From: Vagococcus salmoninarum
Lineage (GTDB): Bacteria; Bacillota; Bacilli; Lactobacillales; Vagococcaceae
Assembly (NCBI RefSeq): GCF_003987495.1
Contig: NZ_NGJU01000006.1
Coordinates: 62,001 to 126,000, forward strand
Direction of reading: 5' to 3'
Length of the DNA stretch: 64,000 nt
The position numbers and the translations under genes are program-made. The notes beneath the pieces were generated by a model that had not been told where the DNA came from, did not search any database, and saw nothing but the letters and a program-made list of their open reading frames with translations. Numbering within the stretch: position 1 is the first letter of the stretch; each line of letters opens with the position of its first letter. Of the stretch, positions 15,640 to 24,503 are shown piece after piece.

Positions 15640-15864
15640 TGTCAAATAAGTCCCTGAGCAACGGATAATATTACATGTAAATCAAGTTGAAGGGTAACAG
15701 ATAACAAAATTTTCAGGAACTTAACAATGTGATGTGAGCTTGTAATAGTAAGGCTGATTAGTTGTGTCTCTTAAAAGACTAGGATATGGTGGAAGTAAGT
15801 TAAATAACAGTTAGTTACTGTCTTGTTATTGATGATTCACTATTTTTTAGAAAGGAAGATCAAG
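15640..15864. other. Intergenic, probable phage/host junction
   Basis: About 220 bases without a supportable gene. Nothing recognisable apart from the ribosome site AGAAAGGAAG for the next gene. Together with 15,361-15,639 it is the most likely place of attR, but no partner sequence is in the window to prove it. Confidence 0.4.
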
Positions 15865-16146
15865 ATGTCAAAAGAAAGTTTGATTCAGTTAAAACAAGAT
15901 CAAGAATTGCAGGAAATTTTGTCGGGTGAGATAACTAGTAAAAAAGAGACGGGAAATGTGAATGATGAGGACGTAAGATTTGGACAAGAAGGATCTTCTA
16001 TTAAAGATAAGGGTGATGGCGAGTCAGAATCTCCCTTAGTCGAACCGGAAGAAGCTGAACCGGCTATGCCTTTAGTTAACCCAGACGCAAGTAAACCTTT
16101 AAATCCGCTCACTGAGCCTCATGATTTAGAAAATGATGAAGACTGA
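15865..16146 (+). CDS. Small acidic repeat protein, unknown
   Basis: 93 residues from ATG 15865, chosen because AGAAAGGAAG lies at normal distance; the frame opens earlier but has no ribosome site there. Strongly acidic, no predicted membrane segment. The C-terminal half repeats a Pro-Leu motif (SPLVEPEE, MPLVNPDA, NPLTEPHD) spaced about 14-16 residues. No family is recognised. It is followed by a good terminator, so it is a single-gene unit between the prophage and pncB. Confidence 0.55.
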   Translation: MSKESLIQLKQDQELQEILSGEITSKKETGNVNDEDVRFGQEGSSIKDKGDGESESPLVEPEEAEPAMPLVNPDASKPLNPLTEPHDLENDED

Positions 16147-16162
16147 TGATAGTAGTTAAAAG

Positions 16163-16200
16163 CTGTTCCACCTGTGAAAATAAGGTGGAACAGTTTTTTT
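16163..16200 (+). terminator. Intrinsic terminator
   Basis: CTGTTCCACCT (16163-16173) pairs perfectly with AGGTGGAACAG (16183-16193), followed by T7. Confidence 0.9.
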
Positions 16201-16328
16201 GTCAGTCGACTAAGTGTGGCACAGAGGCTATTAGGGGGAAACTCTCAGAAAGCTATTGTTGAATTTTGTGAAAATGGTACAATTAAACTAGTAAGAAACA
16301 GATGAATCGCATTCAAATAGTTAGCCAT

Positions 16329-16336
16329 GATATAAT
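16329..16336 (+). promoter_or_regulatory. Extended -10 promoter for pncB
   Basis: TG-A-TATAAT (TATAAT at 16331-16336) about 34 bases upstream of the pncB start; no good -35 is seen, as is common with an extended -10. Confidence 0.55.
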
Positions 16337-16369
16337 GGTTAAGAATAAAGCAAAGAATGGAGCATAGAG

Positions 16370-17830
16370 ATGAAATATAATTACCCTGATGATAGTTTAA
16401 TGTTACACACTGATTTATATCAAATAAACATGATGAAAACTTATTGGGAATTAGGTCGTGCTGATCGCCATGCTGTTTTTGAGTGTTACTTTAGAAGTAT
16501 GCCTTTCCAAAATGGGTATGCCGTATTTGCTGGCTTAGAACGCTTAGTTTCTTATTTTGAGAATTTGCGCTTTACAGAGACGGATATCGCATATTTACGA
16601 GAAGTTGAAGGCTATCCAGAAGAATTTTTAACGTATTTAAAAGAGTTTAAATTTACGTGTACCGTCCGCTCGGCAGTGGAAGGCGAATTAGTTTATAGTA
16701 ATGAACCTTTAGTCCAAGTTGAAGGACCTTTAGCTCAGTGTCAACTGATCGAGACGGCATTATTAAACATAGTTAATTATCAAACATTAATCGCCACTAA
16801 AGCAGCTAGAATCAAGTCTGTTGTTGGAGATGAACTGTTGATGGAGTTTGGTTCTCGCCGTGCTCAAGAGATGGACGCAGCAATTTGGGGAACGCGAGCG
16901 GCTTATATTGGGGGCTGTGATGCAACGAGTAATGTCCGAGCAGGGAAGATTTTTGGGATTCCGACAAGTGGCACTCATGCTCATTCCTTAGTTCAATCAT
17001 ACTGTAATGATTATGATGCTTTTAAAGCTTATGCTCAAACCCACCGAGATTGTGTCTTTTTAGTTGATACTTACGACACATTAAAATCAGGAGTACCAAA
17101 TGCGATTAAAGTTGCCAATGAAATGGGCGATAAAATCAATTTCTTAGGTGTCCGAATTGACAGTGGTGACATGGCCTACATTTCGAAAAAAGTTAGAAAT
17201 CAATTGGACGAAGCTGGCTACCCGAATGCCAAAGTCTATGCCTCTAATGATTTAGATGAAGGGACGATTCTTAACTTGAAGATGCAACATGCCAAGATTG
17301 ATGTTTGGGGTGTTGGGACTAAATTAATTACCGCCTTTGATCAACCAGCATTAGGTGCTGTTTATAAATTAGTTTCCATTGAAGACGATCACGGCAAGAT
17401 GGTTGATACTATTAAACTCTCTAGTAATGTCGAAAAAGTATCGACGCCTGGTAAGAAACAAGTTTGGCGGATTACTCAAAAAGACACGAATAAATCTGAA
17501 GGTGATTACATCGCTTTGTGGGATGAACGGCCAGATTTACTGGAAGAGCTCTACATGTTCCATCCAGTTCACACTTACATTAATAAAACAGTCGTGAATT
17601 TTAATGCCCGACCAGTCTTACAAGACATTTATCTCGATGGCAAGTTAATATATCAATTGCCAACGTTGAAAGAAATTAAAGAATTAGCGATTATTAATCA
17701 TGACGGTCTCTGGGAAGAGTATAAACGAGATTTAAATCCACAATTATATCCAGTAGATCTCTCTTTAGAAGCTTATCAACGTAAAATAAAAATTATTGAT
17801 GATGTCCGTAATAGTATTAAGAAGTTATAG
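16370..17830 (+). CDS. pncB: Nicotinate phosphoribosyltransferase
   Basis: 486 residues, full length for the Gram-positive family. It joins nicotinate to PRPP with ATP to give nicotinate mononucleotide in the NAD salvage pathway. Landmarks are the N-terminal LHTDLYQINMMKTYW, FGSRRAQEMDAA (the conserved active-site region), the phosphoribosyl segment RIDSGDM and the C-terminal domain. The next gene, nadE, performs the last step of the same pathway; a terminator (17,840) and a separate promoter stand between them, so they are neighbours rather than one strict operon. ATG 16370 follows GGAGCATAGAG. Confidence 0.95.
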   Translation: MKYNYPDDSLMLHTDLYQINMMKTYWELGRADRHAVFECYFRSMPFQNGYAVFAGLERLVSYFENLRFTETDIAYLREVEGYPEEFLTYLKEFKFTCTVRSAVEGELVYSNEPLVQVEGPLAQCQLIETALLNIVNYQTLIATKAARIKSVVGDELLMEFGSRRAQEMDAAIWGTRAAYIGGCDATSNVRAGKIFGIPTSGTHAHSLVQSYCNDYDAFKAYAQTHRDCVFLVDTYDTLKSGVPNAIKVANEMGDKINFLGVRIDSGDMAYISKKVRNQLDEAGYPNAKVYASNDLDEGTILNLKMQHAKIDVWGVGTKLITAFDQPALGAVYKLVSIEDDHGKMVDTIKLSSNVEKVSTPGKKQVWRITQKDTNKSEGDYIALWDERPDLLEELYMFHPVHTYINKTVVNFNARPVLQDIYLDGKLIYQLPTLKEIKELAIINHDGLWEEYKRDLNPQLYPVDLSLEAYQRKIKIIDDVRNSIKKL

Positions 17831-17839
17831 AAATGACTA

Positions 17840-17893
17840 AAAACGATCCGAAACATGGGAATATTCCATTCTTATTTATCGGTCGTTTTTTTT
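17840..17893 (+). terminator. Terminator after pncB
   Basis: AAAACGATCCG (17840-17850) and CGGTCGTTTT (17879 onward) form the base of a hairpin, with an inner GGAATATTCC palindrome, followed by T8. Confidence 0.75.
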
Positions 17894-17934
17894 AGGTTTA
17901 AAACAAGAATAGATACGGAAAGAACATAGCCTTA

Positions 17935-17943
17935 TGCTATAAT
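17935..17943 (+). promoter_or_regulatory. Extended -10 promoter for nadE
   Basis: TG-C-TATAAT with TATAAT at 17938-17943, about 31 bases before the nadE start codon. Confidence 0.55.
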
Positions 17944-17974
17944 ATAACCATCATAATTCAGGGAGGAATGTCAG

Positions 17975-18802
17975 ATGTCCACGAAACAAGAAGCGATTAT
18001 TGAGACGTTAAAAGTTTTACCAGAAATAGATCCCCAAGAAGAAATTCGTAAAAGTGTCGAGTTTATGAAAGCCTACTTAAAGCAACATCCCTTTTTAAAA
18101 ACCTTAGTCTTAGGAATTAGTGGAGGACAAGATTCTTCACTAGCTGGCCGTTTAGCCCAGTTAGCAATGACGGAAATGCGTGCCGAAACTGGCGACCAAA
18201 GTTACCGTTTTATTGCCATCCGTTTGCCATATGGGAACCAAGTCGATGAACTCGATGCTCAAAGAGCTGTCGCTTTTATTCAACCAGATCAAGAATTACG
18301 AGTCAACATCAAAACAGCTGTCGATAGTACCATTGCTGATTTAATTGAAGCTGGTGTGCCGATTAGTGATTTTAACAAAGGGAATATTAAAGCTCGTCAA
18401 CGAATGATTGTTCAATATGCAGTTGCTGGTCAATACCAAGGAGCGGTGATCGGAACAGATCACGCCGCTGAAAATGTGACTGGCTTCTTTACGAAATTTG
18501 GCGATGGTGGGGCGGATATTTTACCACTAGCTAGTTTGAATAAACGCCAAGGAAAAGCGTTATTACAAGCTTTAGGGGCGGAGCCGGCGTTGTACTTAAA
18601 AGTTCCAACAGCAGATTTAGAAGATGACAAACCCCTCTTAGCTGATGAAGCAGCGTTAGGTGTGACATATGAGGAAATTGATAATTATTTAGAAGGCCGT
18701 GAAGTGCCAGCTGTGGCTGCTCGGACGATTGAAGGCTGGTGGGATAAGACCGCCCATAAACGCCATTTACCGATTACCATGTTTGATGATTTTTGGAAAT
18801 AA
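17975..18802 (+). CDS. nadE: NH3-dependent NAD+ synthetase
   Basis: 275 residues, the size of the ammonia-dependent enzyme without a glutaminase domain. It converts deamido-NAD to NAD using ATP and ammonia. The ATP pyrophosphatase loop SGGQDSS is at about residues 49-55; [19 protein letters not shown] (about 168-186) is the conserved deamido-NAD and metal region. Ribosome site GGGAGGAATG precedes ATG 17975. It follows pncB, completing the salvage route. Confidence 0.95.
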   Translation: MSTKQEAIIETLKVLPEIDPQEEIRKSVEFMKAYLKQHPFLKTLVLGISGGQDSSLAGRLAQLAMTEMRAETGDQSYRFIAIRLPYGNQVDELDAQRAVAFIQPDQELRVNIKTAVDSTIADLIEAGVPISDFNKGNIKARQRMIVQYAVAGQYQGAVIGTDHAAENVTGFFTKFGDGGADILPLASLNKRQGKALLQALGAEPALYLKVPTADLEDDKPLLADEAALGVTYEEIDNYLEGREVPAVAARTIEGWWDKTAHKRHLPITMFDDFWK

Positions 18803-18838
18803 AAGAATTAAGCTTAGAGGAAGTACGAGGTTATAGTA

Positions 18839-20668
18839 GTGAAAGAACTAATTAAAAAGCACCAAACAAGGATTAAATTGACTTTAAAAGTCATCTGTAG
18901 CGTGTTAATCGTCATTGCAGGTAATTATTTTTTACAGTTAAGTCAAAATGATCTGTCCTGGGAGTTAGCGACTAAGTTTGCGTTTAGCTGGCACACTGAA
19001 AAATTTTTCTTAGGCTGTCTCGTTTTACTTGTTTTCTTAGGATTCTTAATAGCCTTAATTGGTTCTTGGTTAGTAGGAAACATCATGTTTGTCGTGACAT
19101 TAGGCATTGTAGGCTTTGCTAATTATCAAAAAATGTCTTATCGGTTAGAACCTATCTATCCCGATGATTTGAAGATGATTACGGAGTTGAGTTTGTTAAA
19201 AGAGATGGCTGGGACAGGCCCCTTTATTCTCTGTCTAGTTGTGATTGGAATAAGTCTGGGAGCTGTATTTTACGCAATTTACCGTAGTTTATTTAAAAGT
19301 AAAAAGCAACAAATTATTCGTTTAAGTAGTTTAGCCCTGAGTCTGTTCCTTCTATTATATATAAGTAACTTTAATCAGCCGAATAACCTGTTGCGTAAAG
19401 GCTATAATAAAACAGCTTTATGGATTCCTTACAGTCAAAAAATGAATTATTACAATACTGGTTTTATGGGTGGCTTTTTATATAACTTGAAAGTTGAAGC
19501 GATGGCAAAGCCGGCTAACTATTCTAAAGAGAAGATTGCAGAAATTGTTGCCAGCTATCCTAGCCGTGAAGGGAAAGGGCCAGTGGACAGTGAACAGCCA
19601 AACATCGTTTACATCATGTCTGAAAGTTTTTCTGATCCTTTACGCTTAACTGGTTTACAAACAAGTGCCAACCCTTTAAAAGAGTATAAAAAAATAGCTA
19701 ATGACACTTATAGTGGTCAAATGTTGTCGCAAAATTATGGCGGTGGTACAGCTAATATTGAATTCGAAGCCTTGACGGGGTTTTCGATGGAACCATTTAA
19801 TGGGCAGTTAACAACACCTTACACGATGTTAGTGCCAACCTTGACAGAAGTACCTTCCTTAGTCTCCTTGTTAAAAGAGGATAATTATCAAGCAACAGCC
19901 ATTCATCCTTATAATACGTCCATGTATAAGCGGAAAGATGTGTATGATGTTCTGGGATTTGATCAGTTTATCGATGAAACAACCTTGAACTATCAAGAAA
20001 AAATTGAAAACAACCCTTATATTTCGGATGAATCTGCTTTACAAGAAGTCAGTGATATTTTAGAAAAAGGGACTGAGCCTCAATTTGTCCATTTAGTAAC
20101 GATGCAAACCCATATGCCTTATAGTGATAAGTATCAACCTTCAGGCCATCGAGTAGAGGGGGTAGCAAATAGCCAATCAATCGATAGTTACATGACGGAT
20201 ATTGAGTATGCTAGTGAAGCTTTAGCTAACTTTATTGAGCGCTTAGCGAATACGCCAAGGCGAACCTTAGTCGTTTTCTGGGGGGATCATTTACCAAGTA
20301 TTTATTCCGATGAGTACCAAGCTCAAAACAGTCAAGTTGATTTGCATTTGACGGAGTTTTTATTTTACGATTCTGCTCAAAAATTAACTTACGATCAAGA
20401 AACGGAAACGGTTATTAGTCCCTTTTACTTCGGACCGAAGCTGTTTGAACTTGCCAACCTCCGACAAACTGGCTTTTATCAATTGTTAAACCAGTTAGAG
20501 ACAAACTTACCGGCATTTGAAAAGAACTTTTATTTAAAAGATGGTCAGTGGCATGAGAAAAATCCACTAGCTGGGGATGAAAAGCAAATTTATGATGATT
20601 ATAGCTTAATTCAATACGATATCGTGGCTGGAAAACAATATAGCCTTGATTTAGATTTTTTTAAGTGA
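18839..20668 (+). CDS. LTA synthase-like phosphoglycerol transferase
   Basis: 609 residues starting at GTG 18839 behind GAGGAAG. Five or so membrane segments lie within residues 15-180, followed by an extracellular sulfatase-fold domain. Visible landmarks: metal-binding MSESFSDP, the nucleophile region YGGGTANIEFEALTGFS (the catalytic Thr), THMPYSD and WGDHLPS. The family moves glycerol-phosphate from phosphatidylglycerol onto lipoteichoic acid or related sugars outside the membrane. Overall arrangement resembles LtaS paralogues rather than proving the main LTA synthase. No own promoter is clear; it starts 36 bases after nadE. Confidence 0.88.
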   Translation: MKELIKKHQTRIKLTLKVICSVLIVIAGNYFLQLSQNDLSWELATKFAFSWHTEKFFLGCLVLLVFLGFLIALIGSWLVGNIMFVVTLGIVGFANYQKMSYRLEPIYPDDLKMITELSLLKEMAGTGPFILCLVVIGISLGAVFYAIYRSLFKSKKQQIIRLSSLALSLFLLLYISNFNQPNNLLRKGYNKTALWIPYSQKMNYYNTGFMGGFLYNLKVEAMAKPANYSKEKIAEIVASYPSREGKGPVDSEQPNIVYIMSESFSDPLRLTGLQTSANPLKEYKKIANDTYSGQMLSQNYGGGTANIEFEALTGFSMEPFNGQLTTPYTMLVPTLTEVPSLVSLLKEDNYQATAIHPYNTSMYKRKDVYDVLGFDQFIDETTLNYQEKIENNPYISDESALQEVSDILEKGTEPQFVHLVTMQTHMPYSDKYQPSGHRVEGVANSQSIDSYMTDIEYASEALANFIERLANTPRRTLVVFWGDHLPSIYSDEYQAQNSQVDLHLTEFLFYDSAQKLTYDQETETVISPFYFGPKLFELANLRQTGFYQLLNQLETNLPAFEKNFYLKDGQWHEKNPLAGDEKQIYDDYSLIQYDIVAGKQYSLDLDFFK

Positions 20669-20717
20669 AAAGTTTGAAATGATACTGTTTACATTAGGGG
20701 AAATCCGTGGTTAATAA

Positions 20718-20745
20718 TTGCAACCTGTTAAAAATCGTGTATAAT
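20718..20745 (+). promoter_or_regulatory. Promoter of the riboswitch-ATPase unit
   Basis: TTGCAA (20718-20723), 16 bases, then TATAAT (20740-20745). The predicted start near 20,752 falls exactly at the beginning of the riboswitch. Confidence 0.65.
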
Positions 20746-20751
20746 TAAGAA

Positions 20752-20850
20752 TGAAATTGCTCATAGGGGAGTAACTGGCGGCAGTAGCCGTGACAACATC
20801 ACCAACACTGTAAGGCTTTGACCTTTCTGGTGTTGTCTTAATTAGTGAGA
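20752..20850 (+). ncRNA. yybP-ykoY family (Mn2+) riboswitch
   Basis: The leader contains the family signature AGGGGAGTA at about 20,765-20,773 and, after a GC-rich stem region, a second conserved loop region (CTTTGACC, 20,816-20,823) and flanking stems (GACAACATCACCAACAC with GGTGTTGTC). This riboswitch family senses Mn2+. The downstream gene is a P-type cation ATPase of the kind this riboswitch controls in lactococci, and a terminator hairpin overlaps its 3' side, giving a plausible transcription switch that is on at high Mn2+. Confidence 0.82.
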
Positions 20851-20892
20851 CTTATGTATGCTCTTATTTGCGCATACAGAAAGTCTCTTTTT
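20847..20892 (+). terminator. Riboswitch-controlled terminator
   Basis: GAGACTTATGTATGC pairs with GCATACAGAAAGTCTC (with an internal TA/GA mismatch), followed by T5 at 20,888-20,892, between the aptamer and the ATPase start. It is the likely expression platform. Confidence 0.75.
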
Positions 20893-20935
20893 GTATTCTG
20901 TTATGTTTGCAAATAAAAAAATTAGGAGGATGAAG

Positions 20936-23692
20936 ATGTCAGAAGAAAAGAAACAACAAGTCAAAGGCGCTTTTTACACTAAGACTGAAGCTGAAGTCTT
21001 AGCGGCCATGGAAACATCGAAAGAAGGTTTATCGTCAGCTGAGGCGAGTAAACGCTTAGGGGAATACGGACCTAACCAGCTAGATGAGGGTAAGAAAAAA
21101 TCTCTACTAGCTAAGTTTTTAGATCAGTTTAAAGATTTAATGATTGTCATTTTACTAGTGGCAGCAGTGGTCTCTTTCTTCTTAGGTGACCAAGTTGAAG
21201 CGATTATGATTATTTTAGTCGTTTTAATCATGGCTATTTTCGGTGTTGTCCAAGAAGCGAAAGCTGAAGATGCCATCGATGCGTTAAAAGACATGTCGAC
21301 ACCTAACGCCAATGCGATTCGTGACGGTAATGCCATTACTATTAAGAGTACCGAATTAGTTCCTGGTGATCTAGTAATGTTAGAAGCTGGTGATGTCATT
21401 CCCGCTGACTTACGTTTAATTGAAGCTAACTCAATGAAAATTGAAGAAGCTGCGTTAACTGGTGAATCAGTGCCAGTGGAAAAAGATTTAGCAGTCATTG
21501 CTGAGACTGAAACTGGGATTGGCGATCGCTTAAACATGGCCTTCATGAACAGTAATGTGACTTATGGTCGTGGGGTTGGTGTGGTTGTCGGTACCGGCAT
21601 GAACACTGAAGTTGGCCAAATTGCTAACATGTTAGCTGAAGCTGATGAAACGAATACGCCATTAAAAGAAAACTTGAATGAATTAGGTAAATTCTTAACG
21701 ATTGCGATTCTAGCAATCTGTGTCATCATGTTTGCTGTTGGGATGGCACGAGTTGGTTTCGTTACTGAAATCAATGGTGAAAATCAATGGGTTAAAAACT
21801 TATTAACGGCAGTTTCCCTTGCAGTAGCAGCGATTCCTGAAGGATTAGCTGGAATTGTAACGATTATTCTCGCTTTAGGAACACAAAAAATGGCGAAGCG
21901 GAACGCTTTAGTCCGTAAATTGCCAGCAGTTGAAACGTTAGGTAGTACTGATATTATTTGTTCTGATAAAACTGGAACATTAACGATCAACCAAATGACA
22001 GTTGAAAAATTATTTACTAATAATCAACTTCAAGCAGCATCAGACGAGATTAGTAATGACAATCTAACGTTAAAAATTATGAACTACTGTAATGACACGA
22101 AATTTTCAGCTGAAAACAGTTTAATTGGTGACCCAACAGAAACCGCCTTAGTTAAATTTGGTTTAGTTAAAGGTTATGACGTACGTGCTAATTTAGCGGC
22201 AGAACCACGGATTGCTGAAGCACCATTTGATTCAACCCGTAAATTAATGTCAACGATTCATGAGTTAGCTGACGGTCGTTTCTTAATCGCCACAAAAGGT
22301 GCTCCAGATGAATTACTAAAACGTTGTGTTTCTTACGACGTTAATGGTGAAGCCTTAGTGATTGATGAAGCTGAACGTCAACTGATTTTAAAAACTAACA
22401 CTGACTTAGCGAAACAAGCCTTACGTGTGTTAGCAATGGCTTACAAAATTGTCGACACGAAACCAACAAGTGTTGAATCTGACTCTTTAGAACAAGGCTT
22501 AACCTTTGCTGGTTTAGTTGGAATGATTGATCCAGAGCGTAAAGAAGCAGCCGAAGCTGTTCGTGTTGCCAAAGAAGCTGGTATTCGTCCAGTCATGATT
22601 ACTGGGGATCACCGTGATACAGCAGAAGCAATTGCTGTCCGTTTAGGTATCTTAGAAGAAGGTCGTCATGAAGCGGTTATTACTGGTGGCGAATTAAACG
22701 AAATGTCTGACGAAGAGTTTGCTAAAAAAGTTGGTAATTACTCAGTTTATGCGCGGGTATCACCAGAACATAAAGTGAGAATCGTTAAAGCGTGGCAAAC
22801 AGAAGGTAAAGTTGTTGCGATGACTGGTGATGGTGTTAATGATGCACCAGCTCTGAAAACAGCGGATATTGGAATTGGTATGGGAATTACCGGAACAGAA
22901 GTTTCAAAAGGTGCCAGTGATATGGTCCTTGCTGATGATAACTTCTCAACGATTATTGTTGCTGTTGAAGAGGGCCGTAAAGTCTTCTCAAATATCCAAA
23001 AAACCATTCAATACTTACTAGCAGCTAACTTAGGTGAAGTCTTAACCTTATTTATTGCAACATTAATTGGTTGGGATACGCTATTACCAGTTCACTTGTT
23101 ATGGATTAACGTCGTAACTGATACTTTCCCGGCAATTGCGTTAGGTTTAGAACCAGCTGAAAAAGATGTTATGAGTCACAAGCCTCGTGGCCGTAACTCA
23201 AACTTCTTCTCTGGTGGTGTCTTAAGCAGTGTGATTTATCAAGGGATTGCTGAAGCAGCGATTACTTTAGGGGTGTACTTTGCAGCCATTCAATGGCCAG
23301 CTCACTTAACGTTAAATGCCACACAGCAAGCAGCAGCCGTGGCTAATAAATTAACTGAAGCTCAAGCGATTTACGACTTACAACATAGTGATGCTTTGAC
23401 AATGGCTTATGTTACTCTTGGTTTAATCCAATTATTCCATGCCTTTAACGTTAAGTCTGTTCATCAGTCACTCTTTACAGTTGGAGCCTTTAGAAATAAA
23501 ACCTTCAACTACGCTGTTGTCTTATCATTTGTTTTATTAGCGATTACGGTAGTAATACCAGGCTTTAATGATTTATTTAGTGTTACCCATTTAGATACTT
23601 ACCAATGGATGATCGTCTTCTTCTCGTCAATCTCTATTATTCCAATTGTTGAGATTGTTAAATTCTTCCAAAGAAAAGCGATGGCTAAGTAA
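20936..23692 (+). CDS. P-type cation (Ca2+/Mn2+) transporting ATPase
   Basis: 918 residues from ATG 20936; GGAGG at 20925-20929 gives 6-base spacing, whereas the frame opens upstream within the terminator. Typical P2-type ATPase: N-terminal cation ATPase domain (about 10-80), TGES (actuator), membrane PEGL motif in AIPEGLAGIVTI, phosphorylation motif CSDKTGTLT, KGAPDELL (ATP binding), TGDGVNDAPALK hinge and a C-terminal bundle of six helices. It would export Ca2+ or Mn2+ from the cytoplasm. The Mn2+ riboswitch in front argues for manganese efflux (inference). Confidence 0.92.
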   Translation: MSEEKKQQVKGAFYTKTEAEVLAAMETSKEGLSSAEASKRLGEYGPNQLDEGKKKSLLAKFLDQFKDLMIVILLVAAVVSFFLGDQVEAIMIILVVLIMAIFGVVQEAKAEDAIDALKDMSTPNANAIRDGNAITIKSTELVPGDLVMLEAGDVIPADLRLIEANSMKIEEAALTGESVPVEKDLAVIAETETGIGDRLNMAFMNSNVTYGRGVGVVVGTGMNTEVGQIANMLAEADETNTPLKENLNELGKFLTIAILAICVIMFAVGMARVGFVTEINGENQWVKNLLTAVSLAVAAIPEGLAGIVTIILALGTQKMAKRNALVRKLPAVETLGSTDIICSDKTGTLTINQMTVEKLFTNNQLQAASDEISNDNLTLKIMNYCNDTKFSAENSLIGDPTETALVKFGLVKGYDVRANLAAEPRIAEAPFDSTRKLMSTIHELADGRFLIATKGAPDELLKRCVSYDVNGEALVIDEAERQLILKTNTDLAKQALRVLAMAYKIVDTKPTSVESDSLEQGLTFAGLVGMIDPERKEAAEAVRVAKEAGIRPVMITGDHRDTAEAIAVRLGILEEGRHEAVITGGELNEMSDEEFAKKVGNYSVYARVSPEHKVRIVKAWQTEGKVVAMTGDGVNDAPALKTADIGIGMGITGTEVSKGASDMVLADDNFSTIIVAVEEGRKVFSNIQKTIQYLLAANLGEVLTLFIATLIGWDTLLPVHLLWINVVTDTFPAIALGLEPAEKDVMSHKPRGRNSNFFSGGVLSSVIYQGIAEAAITLGVYFAAIQWPAHLTLNATQQAAAVANKLTEAQAIYDLQHSDALTMAYVTLGLIQLFHAFNVKSVHQSLFTVGAFRNKTFNYAVVLSFVLLAITVVIPGFNDLFSVTHLDTYQWMIVFFSSISIIPIVEIVKFFQRKAMAK

Positions 23693-23722
23693 AAAGTTTA
23701 AAGCTAGATTAATTTTTAGTCG

Positions 23723-23758
23723 AAACAGGAGTGGTCTTAAAGGCCCTCCTGTTTTTTT
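23723..23758 (+). terminator. Terminator after the P-type ATPase
   Basis: AAACAGGAG/CTCCTGTTT stem with inner GG/CC pairs and T7 tail. Confidence 0.9.
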
Positions 23759-23837
23759 GTCTCATTGATTAGGGCTTTCGTTGTTGAAGCAAACAGTGTA
23801 AAATAGAACTATATGATAAATAGAAAGAGGGATATAG

Positions 23838-24275
23838 TTGAAAGCGAATTTAGGGTTTTACATTCAAAAAATAAACGATATTGTTAAAGAAACAGAAACA
23901 GTTGGGGAAACAATGAATCCTCACTTTGAAGAAGTTAGAACGGCTTTAGATGACAAGAAAGCGGCTGACTTAACAAAAGAGCAATTAGCGACAGTGAAGG
24001 AGCAATTCACCGTTGGCACGGAAAAGTATCGAGAAATGTCTGAAGCGATTGCAAAATTAAAAGCGCCAGTTCGGGTGATCGGCATTCATAAAAAAATGGA
24101 AAAAGCTTACAGCGAGTATGTTGCTAGTTGTGATTTGATGGTTCAATCAATTGATGCTGAAACGGGCACGATTAACGAAGAACAATTTAATCAATCGGAA
24201 GAGGAGCAAGACGAAACGACCGATACGATTGCTTTTTGTATTCAACGGATGACGTCATTATTAATGAAAAAATAG
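23838..24275 (+). CDS. Conserved hypothetical helical protein
   Basis: 145 residues, TTG start at 23838 behind AGAAAGAGGG. Predominantly long amphipathic helices (VKETETVGETMN, LTKEQLATVKEQF, IHKKMEKAYSEYV) and acidic (SEEEQDETTD), without membrane segments. Similar small cytoplasmic proteins occur in lactic acid bacteria but I cannot name a family or function. It is a single-gene unit between the ATPase terminator and two hairpins at 24,364-24,430. Confidence 0.55.
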   Translation: MKANLGFYIQKINDIVKETETVGETMNPHFEEVRTALDDKKAADLTKEQLATVKEQFTVGTEKYREMSEAIAKLKAPVRVIGIHKKMEKAYSEYVASCDLMVQSIDAETGTINEEQFNQSEEEQDETTDTIAFCIQRMTSLLMKK

Positions 24276-24363
24276 TATTAAAAAGGTATGAGTATTTGAA
24301 CTGGACAATCACACAAAACCATAGTAAAATGAAATTATAACCAACAACAACCTTTTTATTTTT

Positions 24364-24430
24364 CATTTTACTCCTCCAGAGTAAAATAACTCCTTTTTTT
24401 CCGTCTACTAAATAAGTAGGCGGTTTTTTT
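24364..24430 (+). terminator. Two consecutive hairpins with T-runs
   Basis: The first is ATTTTACTC/GAGTAAAAT (24,365-24,388) with a downstream T7; the second is CCGTCTACT/AGTAGGCGG (24,401-24,423) followed by T7. Together they insulate rsuA from the gene before it. Confidence 0.75.
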
Positions 24431-24503
24431 GTTTGTATTTTTTGTAATCCAGGCTGTTATTAGGTAAAATAGAAGGAGTTGCAAGCAGAAAGTAGGAGCA
24501 GTT

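Larger units (their letters stand above)
1..15640. mobile_element. Prophage, right part (tail, lysis and accessory region)
   Basis: Consecutive plus-strand genes follow the usual siphovirus order: major tail protein, tail chaperone, tape measure, distal tail protein, tail-tip protein, baseplate-like proteins, holin, amidase endolysin. They are followed by accessory genes and a minus-strand operon. Host metabolic genes begin with pncB at 16,370, so the right boundary lies before that. The end given here, near the hairpin at 15,592-15,630, is an estimate; no attL is visible because the left end and the integrase are outside the window. Every gene in the tail module is open, so the prophage may be functional. 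Confidence 0.85.

Noticed and set aside
15823-15864. Upstream start for the acidic repeat protein
   Set aside because: No ribosome site before 15,823, whereas AGAAAGGAAG precedes ATG 15,865.
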